Below are positions 23,546 to 32,418 of a DNA stretch of 38,902 bases, one piece after another. The notes below the pieces were generated by a model, which was given only the letters and a program-made list of their open reading frames with translations, was not told where the DNA came from and did no database searches. The translations under genes were made by a program, and so were the position numbers. Numbering within the stretch: position 1 is the first letter of the stretch; each line of letters starts with the position of its first letter. This stretch comes from Deltaproteobacteria bacterium (GTDB taxonomy: Bacteria > Myxococcota_A > Polyangia > Polyangiales > Polyangiaceae), in the NCBI GenBank assembly GCA_016209145.1, contig JACQWT010000295.1:1-38902 (forward strand). The letters run 5' to 3'.

Positions 23546-26342
23546 CAACGACCGGCGGCCCGCACCGGACGACCGCCGGGACGAGGGCCTGGTCTTCCAG
23601 GTGCGGCTGGAGCTGCACGGCGACCGGCCGTTCGTGGCGCGGCCCAACGTGCGCGGCCTCGGTGACGACGACCCGGACGAGCAGGTGGCCGATCTCCAGT
23701 ACCGCGACGCCTTCGAGTACGCGGTCGGGCACGGGGTGGCGACCGAGGCCCGGCTCGGCGCGGACGGCCAGTGTTGCTCGGTGGCCACCGCCTGGATCCC
23801 CGCGGCCGAGGTCGAGAAGGTCGAACCGGCCGATGCACCGGGGGTCGAGCTGTCGATGGAGGCGCTCGCCGCCTGCGGGTCGGCGGACGAGGTGCGCACC
23901 AAGGTAGGTGGGCTGGTGGATGCCTATCGCACCTGGATCCAGGCCGAGCGCGCCGGCCTGCCCGCAGATCCGGCCCGCGCCGCGGTGGGCGAGGAGCTGA
24001 TGCGGCGCGCGGAGTTCGCAGCCGACCGCATCGACGACGGCCTGCAAGCCCTGGGCGACGCGCAGGTGCTCGACGCCTTCCGCATCGCCAACCGGGCCAT
24101 GGCCGCCGCCGCCCGCCAGCGCGCGTACCAGCAGGGCCGGGGAGATCCTGGCGCCGTCGCCCCTCCCGTTTGGCGGCCGTTCCAGCTCGCGTTCCTGCTG
24201 ATGAGCCTTCGCAGCCTGGCCGATCCGGGCCACCCGCAGCGGGACGTCGTGGATCTGCTGTTCTTCCCGACCGGCGGTGGCAAGACGGAGGCGTACCTCG
24301 CGCTCGCGGCCTTCGTCCTGGTGCTGCGGCGGCTGCGCCACCCGGGCCTCGCATCGGCCGGGGTGGCGGTCCTGATGCGCTACACCCTGCGCCTGCTCAC
24401 CCTCGACCAGCTCGGCCGCGCCGCGACGCTCATCTGCGCGCTCGAGCTCGAGCGCCAGCAGAACGTCGAGCTGCTCGGACCGTGGCCCTTCGAGATCGGC
24501 CTGTGGGTGGGCCAGGCGGCGACCCCGAACCGGATGGGAAGGACGGGCGACCAGGACGCCGAGTCGGCCCGCGCCCGCACCATCGCCTTCCAGAACGACG
24601 ACCGCAAGCCCTCGCCCATCCCGCTCGAGAGCTGCCCGTGGTGCGGTACCAAGTTCACGCGTGGGTCATTCACCCTGCAGCCGAGCCCCAACGCGCCGAC
24701 GGACTTGCGGGTCGTGTGCGCGAACCGGCGCTGCGCCTTCACGCGCGACCGGCCGCTGCCCATCGTGGCGGTGGACGAGCCCATCTACCGCCGGCTGCCG
24801 TGCTTCCTCATCGCGACCGTGGACAAGTTCGCTGCCCTGCCTTGGGTGGGGCACACGGGCGCCCTGCTCGGCAAGGTGGACCGGGCCGACCGCGATGGCT
24901 TCTACGGCCCCTGCGACCCGGCGCGCGGGCGGCCGCTCGACGCGCCGCTCTTGCCGCCCGAGCTAGTCATCCAGGACGAGCTGCACCTGATCTCCGGGCC
25001 GCTCGGCACCATGGTCGGCCTGTACGAGACCGCGATCGACGCCCTGTGCACGCGACAGGTCGAGGGCAAGGCCGTGCGGCCCAAGGTCGTGGCCTCGACG
25101 GCCACGGTGCGGCGCGCCGAGGCGCAGATCCGCGCCCTGTTCGCCCGATCGGGCGTCGAGATCTTCCCCCCGCCAGGGCCGGATCGGCGCGACTCGTTCT
25201 TCGCGCGCACCATGCCGACTGCGGTCAAGCCCGCCCGCCTCTACGTCGGCGTCGCCGCCTCGGGGCGCAGCCTCAAGGTGGTCACGCTCAGGACCTCGCT
25301 CGCGCTCCTGGCTGCTGCCGAGAAGGCATTCCGCGCGAACGACGGCGAGCGCAACCCGCGCAACCCGGCCGATCCCTACATGACGCTGGTCGGCTACTTC
25401 AACAGCCTGCGCGAGCTCGGCGGCACCCGGCGCATCGTCGAGGACGAGGTGCGCGCGCGCCTGCGGGCCTACGAGCGCCGGCGGCGCATGGGCGAGACCG
25501 AAGGGCCGTTCGCCTCGCGCACCATCCGCTACGAGGCAGTGGAGCTGACCTCCAGGGAGAGCACCAGCAAGGTCGCCGAGACCAAGCGCCGCCTCGCGCT
25601 GCCGTTTGGCGAGACGGAGCGCGTGGACGTGGCGCTCGCCACCAACATGATCTCGGTCGGGCTCGACATCCTGCGGCTCGGGTTGATGCTCGTTCTCGGC
25701 CAGCCCAAGACGACCGCCGAGTACATCCAGGCCACCTCGCGTGTGGGCCGGGACGACGCGCGGCCCGGCCTCGTGGTCACGTTGCTCAACGTGCACAAGC
25801 CGCGCGATCGCTCGCACTACGAGCGCTTCGCCGCCTACCATGCCTCGTTCTACCGCTCGGTCGAGGCGACCAGCGTGACGCCCTTCTCACCACGGGCCAT
25901 CGACCGAGGTCTCGCCGCCGTGACCGTGGCTCTGGCGCGGCTCGGCTCGGGCGCGCTGACCGCGCCCCTTGACGCGCTGCAGGTGACGGCCGAGCGAGCC
26001 CGGCTCGGGTACGTGGCGGATGCGCTGGCCGAGCGTGCCGAGTTGCTCGGGGGCCCGCCGGCCGAGGTCGAGGCACTGCGCAAGCTCCTGCGCGGCCGCG
26101 TTGGGGACCTGCTCGACGAGTGGGCGCGCATCGCCGACCAGCAACGGGCAGTCGGCGCGGGTCTCCAGTACCAGCGCGAGGTGGGAGCAGCCCCGCCGCT
26201 GCTCTTCGAGCCACTCGATCCCGCGCTCGCCGACCAACCCGCGAACGCGCGCAAGTTCAAGGCCCAGCGCTCGCTGCGCGACGTCGAGCCCAGCGTCAGC
26301 CTGTACGCGCGCCGGCTTGGAGCCGAGGAGGACGCCACATGA
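23502..26342 (+). CDS. drmA: DrmA helicase, main body (Class 1 DISARM)
   Basis: The body of the SF2 helicase DrmA. In the 946-residue frame, Walker A is PTGGGKT (256-262), a four-Cys zinc site (CPWCG ... CANRRCAF) lies near 370-410, the Walker B-like QDELH is near 490 and motif VI is SRVGRD near 746. DrmA and DrmB form the core complex of DISARM, which acts on unmodified phage DNA. The frame begins only at a weak GTG (23502) inside the N-terminal domain. The true start was probably ATG 23044, so as written the protein lacks about 165 N-terminal residues. The stop overlaps the drmB start (ATGA). Confidence 0.85.
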   Translation: MAPHAAGGGDLRALVNDRRPAPDDRRDEGLVFQVRLELHGDRPFVARPNVRGLGDDDPDEQVADLQYRDAFEYAVGHGVATEARLGADGQCCSVATAWIPAAEVEKVEPADAPGVELSMEALAACGSADEVRTKVGGLVDAYRTWIQAERAGLPADPARAAVGEELMRRAEFAADRIDDGLQALGDAQVLDAFRIANRAMAAAARQRAYQQGRGDPGAVAPPVWRPFQLAFLLMSLRSLADPGHPQRDVVDLLFFPTGGGKTEAYLALAAFVLVLRRLRHPGLASAGVAVLMRYTLRLLTLDQLGRAATLICALELERQQNVELLGPWPFEIGLWVGQAATPNRMGRTGDQDAESARARTIAFQNDDRKPSPIPLESCPWCGTKFTRGSFTLQPSPNAPTDLRVVCANRRCAFTRDRPLPIVAVDEPIYRRLPCFLIATVDKFAALPWVGHTGALLGKVDRADRDGFYGPCDPARGRPLDAPLLPPELVIQDELHLISGPLGTMVGLYETAIDALCTRQVEGKAVRPKVVASTATVRRAEAQIRALFARSGVEIFPPPGPDRRDSFFARTMPTAVKPARLYVGVAASGRSLKVVTLRTSLALLAAAEKAFRANDGERNPRNPADPYMTLVGYFNSLRELGGTRRIVEDEVRARLRAYERRRRMGETEGPFASRTIRYEAVELTSRESTSKVAETKRRLALPFGETERVDVALATNMISVGLDILRLGLMLVLGQPKTTAEYIQATSRVGRDDARPGLVVTLLNVHKPRDRSHYERFAAYHASFYRSVEATSVTPFSPRAIDRGLAAVTVALARLGSGALTAPLDALQVTAERARLGYVADALAERAELLGGPPAEVEALRKLLRGRVGDLLDEWARIADQQRAVGAGLQYQREVGAAPPLLFEPLDPALADQPANARKFKAQRSLRDVEPSVSLYARRLGAEEDAT

Positions 26343-28159
26343 GCCCGGCGCGCCAGGTCAGGCCCTGCGGGCAGATCCGCCAGAGTCAGATCGTGACCAC
26401 GTTCGGCCCCGGGGCGATGGTCGACCTGCCCGACCAGGCCGTGGTCATCGGGGGCCTGGAGCACTGGCGGGGTGACAAGGTCAGGATCTACGAGGAGCGC
26501 CTCGGCTCGCGCATCCAGGCGCTGCTCGGCCTGCCGGCGGCGCCGGCTCTCTACGCTCCACCCGTCGACCTGGGCGATCCTCGCGCGCCCGCGAGCGGCA
26601 TCACCGCGTGGCTGTTCCCGGAGTGGTTCGTGAGCCAGTTCGAGGTGGGCACGGGTGAAATCCGGACGCGCCGGCTGCTTCACCGCCGGGAGCTGGTCGA
26701 CGGCAAGCACCTCGACCGGGACCGCAAGAAGCACCCCGTAGTGCCGGTTCGCTTCGTGCAGGCGTGCGTGCGCGGGCACCTCTCCGACATCGACTGGCAT
26801 GGCTTCGTCCACCAGGGGCGGGGGCCATGTCGCCGGGAGCTTTCCCTCGAGGAGCAGGGCACGAGCGGCGACCTGGCGGACGTCTACGTCCGGTGCGAGT
26901 GCGGGGCGGCACGCTCGCTGGCGCAGGCGACGCGGCTCGCCGGCCAGCCTCTGGGTGGCTGCCGCGGCGAGCGGCCCTGGCTCGGCCCGATGGCGAAGGA
27001 GCCTTGCAGCGAGCGCGCCCGGTTCCTCATAAGGTCGGCGTCCAACGCCTATTTCCCGCAGCGGGTGACGGCCATCTCCATCCCCGATCGCGACGCCGCC
27101 CTGCGCCAGGCCGTGGACCGGATCTGGGAGGACTTCCTGCAGTACGTCGAGAGCGCGGAGGACGTGCGGCGCGAGCGGCGCAAGGCCAAGGTCGCCGATG
27201 CTCTCGGTGCGCTCGACGACGAGCTGGTCTTTGCCGAGATCGGCCGACGCAAGCAGGGGCTCGCCGAGCAACGCAAGGGGATCAAGCAGGCCGAGATCGA
27301 GATGCTGCTCTCCTCCGAGGAGGAGATCGGGCAGGACGTGCCAGGGGGCGAGTTCTACGCGCGGGCCCTGCCGCTCCCGGAGCGGGCTGGCGCCATGCGA
27401 GCCGTGGAGCGCGTGGTGCTGGTGCACCGGCTGCGCGAGGTGGTGGCCCAGATCGGCTTCACGCGCTTCGAGGATCCGCTGCCGGACGTCGATGCGGAGC
27501 TCAAGCTGCAGGTCGAGATCGGCGCCCTGGGCCGCGAGAGCGGGTGGCTGCCGGCGGTTGAGAACCGTGGCGAAGGGGTGTTCGTCGCCTTCCGGCAGGA
27601 CGCGATCGCGGCGTGGCTCGAGCGGGAGGCGGTCAAGCGCCGGGGGGCGGAGCTCGCCGCCGGCTTCGCGGCGTGGGCCAGCAACAGGCCGGGGACAGTC
27701 GCTCCGCTCTTTCCCGACCTGCCGTTCATCATGCTCCACTCGCTCGCCCACCTGCTCATCACGAGCGTGTCGCTCGAGTGCGGTTACGCCGCCTCGTCGA
27801 TCCGCGAGCGCATCTACTCCGGCGACAGCGGCTACGGCATCCTGCTCTACACCGGCTCGCCCGACGCCGAGGGCACGCTCGGCGGCCTGGTCCAGGTCGG
27901 CCGCAGGCTCGCCGACCACTTGCGGAGCGCGCTCGAGCTCGGGCAGCTTTGCTCGAACGACCCGGTGTGCGCGCAGCACCGGCCCGACAACGCCCAGGAG
28001 GGCCGCTTCCTGCACGGCGCCGCCTGCCACGGCTGCCTGCTCATCGCCGAGCCCTCCTGCGAGCGACGCAACGAGCTGCTCGACCGCGCCCTGGTCGTGC
28101 CCACCGTGGACGGCGCCGGCGCCGAGTTCTTCACCGCCGCCGAGGGCGGCCCGGCATGA
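26339..28159 (+). CDS. drmB: DrmB, DUF1998-domain protein (Class 1 DISARM)
   Basis: A 606-residue DUF1998 protein that partners DrmA. It opens with a conserved block (RPCGQIRQSQIVTTFGPGAM), carries a zinc-like Cys pair (VRCECGA), and has DUF1998 features in the last third: a hydrophobic helix (LPFIMLHSLAHLLI), GDSGYGILLYTGSPDAEGTLGGL and the terminal Cys cluster (LCSNDPVCAQH; HGAACHGCLLI; SCERRNELLDR). ATG 26339 overlaps the drmA stop, and the stop overlaps the drmC start (ATGA both times), so the three are one translationally coupled unit. Length and motifs are complete. Confidence 0.9.
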   Translation: MSPARQVRPCGQIRQSQIVTTFGPGAMVDLPDQAVVIGGLEHWRGDKVRIYEERLGSRIQALLGLPAAPALYAPPVDLGDPRAPASGITAWLFPEWFVSQFEVGTGEIRTRRLLHRRELVDGKHLDRDRKKHPVVPVRFVQACVRGHLSDIDWHGFVHQGRGPCRRELSLEEQGTSGDLADVYVRCECGAARSLAQATRLAGQPLGGCRGERPWLGPMAKEPCSERARFLIRSASNAYFPQRVTAISIPDRDAALRQAVDRIWEDFLQYVESAEDVRRERRKAKVADALGALDDELVFAEIGRRKQGLAEQRKGIKQAEIEMLLSSEEEIGQDVPGGEFYARALPLPERAGAMRAVERVVLVHRLREVVAQIGFTRFEDPLPDVDAELKLQVEIGALGRESGWLPAVENRGEGVFVAFRQDAIAAWLEREAVKRRGAELAAGFAAWASNRPGTVAPLFPDLPFIMLHSLAHLLITSVSLECGYAASSIRERIYSGDSGYGILLYTGSPDAEGTLGGLVQVGRRLADHLRSALELGQLCSNDPVCAQHRPDNAQEGRFLHGAACHGCLLIAEPSCERRNELLDRALVVPTVDGAGAEFFTAAEGGPA

Positions 28160-28953
28160 GCCCCTTCGGGTCGGTCGGCCGCGGCTCGCTCCTCGGCCTG
28201 GCAGACGCCCTCGACACCGGCCGGCTCGGCGCGCCGTACACCGTCTTCTCGCTGCGCCGCTGGCTGGCAGCCGAGCAAGCCGGCGCCGTGGCCGCGGAGC
28301 TGGAGCGCCTCGGCGGCGCCGGCATGCAGCCCGCGCACCTCGCCTACCTGCTGCGCGCGCTCGCCGAGGAGCAGGAGCAGGCCCAGCGTGCGAGCGACCG
28401 CATCGAGCTCGTGTGGACCGGGCCCGAGACCCCTGGCTCGGCCAGCCGCGACACGGGCGTCGTCGTGCGCGAGCTGTTCGCCTCGGCCGAGCGCAGCGTG
28501 CTCGTGGCCGGGTTCGTCGTGTACCAGGGGCGGGACGTCTTCCGCGTGCTCGCCGAGCGCATGGACGCCCTCCCGTCCCTCGTCGTCCGCATGTTCCTGA
28601 ACGTGAGCCGGCCCGCCGGCGACGACACGACGCCCGACGCCCAGCTCCTGGCAGCCTTCGCCGACCGCTTCCGCCGCCACGAGTGGCCCGGCCGGCGGCT
28701 GCCGCAGATCTTCTACGACCCCAGGGCGCTCTCCGCCCGCCCCGGGCCGCGCGCCGTGCTGCACGCCAAGTGCGTGGTGGTGGACGGCGAGCGCTCCCTG
28801 GTGACAAGCGCCAACTTCACCGAGGCCGCGCAGCAGCGCAACATCGAGGCCGGCGCGCTCGTCGCCGACCCGGCCTTCGCGCGGGCCCTGCAGGCCCAGC
28901 TCGAGACGCTGGCGAGCAGCGGGGTGCTGCGGAGGGTGGCGGGGATGGGGTAG
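28156..28953 (+). CDS. drmC: DrmC, phospholipase D-family protein (Class 1 DISARM)
   Basis: A 265-residue PLD-like protein. One catalytic motif is clear (HAKCVVVDGERSLVTSANF, near residue 203; H-x-K with downstream S/N), and a hydrophobic strand (SVLVAGFVVYQG) precedes it. DrmC is the DISARM component with a predicted PLD nuclease fold; from memory of the published work it is not essential for protection. It is the last gene of the locus, 61 nt from the tRNA-Phe 3' end. A degraded copy of its last 272 bp lies at 9373-9637. Confidence 0.9.
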   Translation: MSPFGSVGRGSLLGLADALDTGRLGAPYTVFSLRRWLAAEQAGAVAAELERLGGAGMQPAHLAYLLRALAEEQEQAQRASDRIELVWTGPETPGSASRDTGVVVRELFASAERSVLVAGFVVYQGRDVFRVLAERMDALPSLVVRMFLNVSRPAGDDTTPDAQLLAAFADRFRRHEWPGRRLPQIFYDPRALSARPGPRAVLHAKCVVVDGERSLVTSANFTEAAQQRNIEAGALVADPAFARALQAQLETLASSGVLRRVAGMG

Positions 28954-29014
28954 GGCGGCAGGCGCACGATGGACCGGAGGCGCTCCCACCACGCAGCAAC
29001 CCCGCGATCTCCCG

Positions 29015-29087
29015 TGCCCAGGGCCGGAATTGAACCAGCGACACAGGGATTTTCAGTCCCCTGCTCTGCCAACTGAGCTACCTGGGC
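29015..29087 (-). tRNA. tRNA-Phe (anticodon GAA)
   Basis: On the minus strand the sequence folds as a tRNA: a 7-bp acceptor (GCCCAGG with CCTGGGC), a D arm, an anticodon stem GGGGA/TCCCT with loop CTGAAAA (anticodon GAA), a 5-nt variable loop, and a T arm with TTCAATT. CCA is not encoded. Its 3' end points toward DISARM. tRNA 3' ends are common integration sites, but I found no second copy of the tRNA end in the window. Confidence 0.95.
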
Positions 29088-29100
29088 TTGCTCTTGAGCC

Positions 29101-29130
29101 AGGATAGTGCAGCTTCGCCTGGCAGTGCAA
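29101..29130 (-). promoter_or_regulatory. Promoter of tRNA-Phe
   Basis: On the minus strand, TTGCAC (29130-29125) and TATCCT (29106-29101) are 18 nt apart, about 14 nt upstream of the mature tRNA. The rest of the gap to the next gene (29131-29307) shows no clear element. Confidence 0.5.
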
Positions 29131-29307
29131 CGTTCACCGTCAGTCCTGATCTACCAATTGGAGCGACAGGAGCCATGTGATACTCAGCGACCAGCGTGCG
29201 GGCATGATCGACCTTCGACGTTCGACTTTGGAGCCGCGGCGCCGCCCCAACGGGAGCCTTTCTCGTCGGGGTGCGGCGGCGTCGTGCTAGGCGCGGGGTA
29301 GCTCGCC

Positions 29308-31662
29308 ATGCCGCCGAGGTGGATGCGCCGCGCTCTTGCCGCTGTGGGGACGAGGCGTCTCGGCGGGCGGGAGCGGGCGCTCGTGGAGGCGGGGTTCCAG
29401 GAGGCCGAGGGGTTTCGCCGCCAGGGCCAGACCGAGGAGGCACTGACCGTCCTGGACGAGCTCGCCGCGACGTTCCCGCGGCACGTGCCCATCCATCGCC
29501 GCGCGCTCCGGATCCTGCTCGAGGAGGGCTACCATCCCGCAGACGTACGCGACGCTCTTGGCCGGATCGCCAAGTGCGAGCCGCTCGGCCCCAAGGACCG
29601 GATCCGGCTCGGGGTCGCCGAGGCCGAGCTCGACAACGCCGGCGCGGCCCTGCCGCTCCTGGAGCAGGGGCTGGGCACGCCGCCGGCGCAGCTCCTAGAG
29701 TGGGGGTTTTCGCGCGACGAGCTGGCGCGCCTGGCCGTCCGCTGTCGTCTGAAGATGGGGCGCCCGGCACTGTCCCGCTTGCTGCCGCGGGCACAGTCCT
29801 CCCCGCGGCCCCGGCCCCGGGTGGGAGCGGGCAAGGCCGCCCGCGCGGCCGAGCCGCAGGCCAAGGCCGAGAGCAAGCCTCCAGCTTCGGACACGAAGGA
29901 GCCCCTGGCCGCCGCGCTACCGCCGCCCCCGCCCGCCCTGCCGGTGGCCCTGCGGATCGAGGAGGGCGCTTCGCTCATCGAGCGCTTTCTCGGCGAGCCC
30001 CTGGCCGGGATCGAGCGCTACGCGCTGGCGCTGCGGGCCGCGGCGCTCGGCCAGGCCAACCGCTTCGACCAGCTCCTCTGCCTGTCGGGCCTGAACGGCG
30101 TCGAGCGCTACACCTACCAGACCGAGGCCGTGCGCAAGGTGCTGCGCCAGTTCCGCGGCCGCGTGCTCCTGGCGGACGAGGTGGGCCTGGGCAAGACCAT
30201 CGAGGCGGGCATGGTGCTGCGCGAGTACCTGCTGCGGGGTATGGCGCGCCGGGTGCTGGTGCTCGTCCCGCCCGCCCTGGTCAGCCAGTGGTGCGAGGAG
30301 CTGGAGAGCAAGTTCGGCCTGCAGCCGGTGGCCGCCGACGGGCCGCTCTTGCGCTCCGATCCGGCAGGCTTCTTCCGCGAGCATCCCCTGGTGGTGGCCT
30401 CCTTGGCCCTGGCGCGCAGCCAGCGCTACCAGCCCATCCTGGTCGAGCTCGACTTCGACATGGTCGTGATTGACGAGGCGCACCACGTCAAGAACCACAC
30501 GACCGCGGGCTGGAAGCTCGCCAGCGCGCTCCGCAGCCGGTTCCTGCTCCTGCTCACCGCCACTCCGGTGGAAAATAGCCTGCTGGATCTTTTCAACCTG
30601 ATCACCCTGCTGCGGCCCGGCCAGCTCGGCACGCGCGCGGCATTCAAGCGGCAGTTCGTGGAGCGGGGCGATCCCACGCAGCCGCGCAACCGCGAGAAGC
30701 TCCGGGAGCTCATCGGCGAGGTGATGATCCGCAACACGCGGGCTCTGGCCGACATCAAGCTCCCGCCCCGGCACGCCACCACGCTGCTGGTGGAGGGCGA
30801 GCCGGCCGAGCGCGAGCTGTATGCCAAGCTCACGGATCTGGTGCGGGTAGGCTGCCGCCGCGGCCTGGGGCGGCTTGCCCTCGGGCTGCTCCTGCAGGAG
30901 GCCGGATCGAGCCCGCGCGCCGTGCGGTCCACGCTCGAGCGGCTGGCCGCGCGCGACGATGTGGACGCCGATCTGCGCGAAGAGCTCTCGCGCCTGGCGC
31001 GGCTCTGCGGCTACGTGCCTGCGTCGGCCAAGGCCGGCCACCTCGTGGAGCTGCTCCGGCGCTCCCGGGAGAAGGTCCTGGTGTTCTCGCGCTTCGGCGC
31101 CACCCTGGAGGAGCTCGCGACGCGCCTGGGCGAGGCGGGCATCGCCCACACCACCTTCAGCGGCGAGCTCTCGCGCGCCGAGAAGGACGACGCCGTGGCC
31201 GCCTTCCGCGACGAGGTGGACGTGATGCTGTGCACAGAGATCGGCGGGGAAGGGCGCAACCTGCAGTTCTGCGCCACCCTGGTCAACTACGACTTGCCCT
31301 GGAACCCCATGAAGATCGAGCAGCGCATCGGCCGGCTGCACCGCATCGGGCAGACGCGGCCGGTGCACGTGTACAACTTCTGCGCCTGCGGCACGGCGGA
31401 GCACCACATCATCGAGGTGCTGGACCGGCGGATCAACCTCTTCGAGCTGGTGATCGGCGAGGTGGATCTGATCCTCGGGCAGCTCCGGGACGAGACCGAG
31501 TTCGAGGACCGCGTCCTGTCCATCTACGCCGAGAGCCAGAGCGAGCAGGACGTGAGCTCGGCCTTCGACCGTTTGGGCGACGAGCTCTGCCGGGCCCGCC
31601 GGCAGTACGACAAGGTCAAAGCCCTTGACGACGCCGTCTTCTCCACCGACTACGAGGTCTAG
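29308..31662 (+). CDS. TPR-SNF2 helicase, first gene of the second operon
   Basis: A 784-residue protein. Residues 1-150 look like TPR-type helical repeats (AEGFRRQGQTEEALTVLDEL; AEAELDNAGAALPLLEQGL), followed by a basic Pro/Ala linker (about 165-210). The rest is a RapA/SNF2-like ATPase with VGLGKT (292-297), DEAH (389-392), LLLTATPVEN and QRIGRLHRIGQ (672-682). SNF2 enzymes move along duplex DNA. It is distinct from DrmD (shorter, with the TPR part) and heads an operon whose other genes encode BREX-type ATPases, which suggests phage defence. The start at ATG 29308 has only a weak GGGG site. A pair of hairpins separates its stop from the next gene. Confidence 0.85.
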   Translation: MPPRWMRRALAAVGTRRLGGRERALVEAGFQEAEGFRRQGQTEEALTVLDELAATFPRHVPIHRRALRILLEEGYHPADVRDALGRIAKCEPLGPKDRIRLGVAEAELDNAGAALPLLEQGLGTPPAQLLEWGFSRDELARLAVRCRLKMGRPALSRLLPRAQSSPRPRPRVGAGKAARAAEPQAKAESKPPASDTKEPLAAALPPPPPALPVALRIEEGASLIERFLGEPLAGIERYALALRAAALGQANRFDQLLCLSGLNGVERYTYQTEAVRKVLRQFRGRVLLADEVGLGKTIEAGMVLREYLLRGMARRVLVLVPPALVSQWCEELESKFGLQPVAADGPLLRSDPAGFFREHPLVVASLALARSQRYQPILVELDFDMVVIDEAHHVKNHTTAGWKLASALRSRFLLLLTATPVENSLLDLFNLITLLRPGQLGTRAAFKRQFVERGDPTQPRNREKLRELIGEVMIRNTRALADIKLPPRHATTLLVEGEPAERELYAKLTDLVRVGCRRGLGRLALGLLLQEAGSSPRAVRSTLERLAARDDVDADLREELSRLARLCGYVPASAKAGHLVELLRRSREKVLVFSRFGATLEELATRLGEAGIAHTTFSGELSRAEKDDAVAAFRDEVDVMLCTEIGGEGRNLQFCATLVNYDLPWNPMKIEQRIGRLHRIGQTRPVHVYNFCACGTAEHHIIEVLDRRINLFELVIGEVDLILGQLRDETEFEDRVLSIYAESQSEQDVSSAFDRLGDELCRARRQYDKVKALDDAVFSTDYEV

Positions 31663-31708
31663 GGCTCGCTGGCGAGCCCGCCTGGAATCAACGGCTCGCG
31701 GGCGAGCC
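31663..31708 (+). repeat. Two tandem hairpins between operon genes
   Basis: GGCTCG-CTGG-CGAGCC (31663-31678) and GGCTCG-CGGG-CGAGCC (31693-31708) lie 30 bp apart, each followed by a Pro-coding-like CGCC. They start right after the helicase stop and could be a duplicated attenuator or mRNA-processing site. Confidence 0.65.
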
Positions 31709-31725
31709 CGCCGGGGGATCTAGCC

Positions 31726-32367
31726 ATGCCCGCCCTGCTCGAGTTCCTGACCGATCTGATCGCGGCCGAGGGCGGCGTCGTGGAGTGGCGGGGCGGCTAC
31801 GAGCGCTGCGAGGCGCTGGTGCCCGAGCCGCTGCAGCGGGCGCTGGGCTTGCCCGAGCCGCTGGTAGCCATCGAGGAAGGGGAGCTGGGCGGGCAGGGGC
31901 CGGCGGCGACACGGATCGCGTTCGGCTCCGAGCTCCTGGAGCGCGCCATGGGCGCGGCCGCGGCCCGAGGGGCCACGGCCGCGGTCCGGGCGCCCCCCCC
32001 CAGTGCCGCCAAGCTCGTCTCGTCCGGGCTGCCGCGCTCGGTCTCGGTGCTCAACGGCGTCTCTGATGTGGCCGGCGAGCGGCCGGGCTGGCGCGACTAC
32101 TGGCTCTGGTCGTTTCACACCGTGGCCGAGGCCGACGAGCGCCAGGACGGGGTGACGCACGCCTGTGTGTCCTCGACCGGCGCAGGCTGCACCGAGGTCG
32201 GCCAGCTTCTGGCGGACGAGGTCGGCTACCTCGAACCCTTCCAGCCTGACGCGTCCGCGTGGCGCTCGGCCGAGCTCGCGGCCCTGTACGTGGCGGCCGC
32301 GGCCCGGGCGCTCGGGCAGCTCCGGCTCGACTCCGAGGAGTTCTGCTCCGGGGTGCGCCGCCGCTGA
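31726..32367 (+). CDS. Hypothetical protein, N-terminal half of a gene split by an in-frame TGA
   Basis: 213 residues. The first part (LLEFLTDLIAAEGGVVEW ... VPEPLQRALGLPEPLVAI) is a helix-strand pattern I associate with uncharacterised proteins encoded next to SNF2 helicases. The middle has an aromatic block (WRDYWLWSFHTVAEAD). A run of nine C (31993-32001) encodes part of a Pro stretch and would be prone to slippage. The frame ends at TGA 32365-32367, but it stays open afterwards and reads on sensibly (ERDRRRVAAYFADLGHEM...), so the ancestral protein was probably about 386 residues. A CGA to TGA change would explain it. Function unknown. Confidence 0.65.
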   Translation: MPALLEFLTDLIAAEGGVVEWRGGYERCEALVPEPLQRALGLPEPLVAIEEGELGGQGPAATRIAFGSELLERAMGAAAARGATAAVRAPPPSAAKLVSSGLPRSVSVLNGVSDVAGERPGWRDYWLWSFHTVAEADERQDGVTHACVSSTGAGCTEVGQLLADEVGYLEPFQPDASAWRSAELAALYVAAAARALGQLRLDSEEFCSGVRRR

Positions 32368-32418
32368 GAGCGCGACCGCCGGCGGGTTGCGGCCTACTTT
32401 GCGGATCTAGGCCACGAG

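Noticed and set aside
32365-32410. Selenocysteine at the in-frame TGA
   Set aside because: No convincing SECIS-like stem-loop follows within about 40 nt, and the Cys-rich zinc site is far downstream. A CGA to TGA change fits better.
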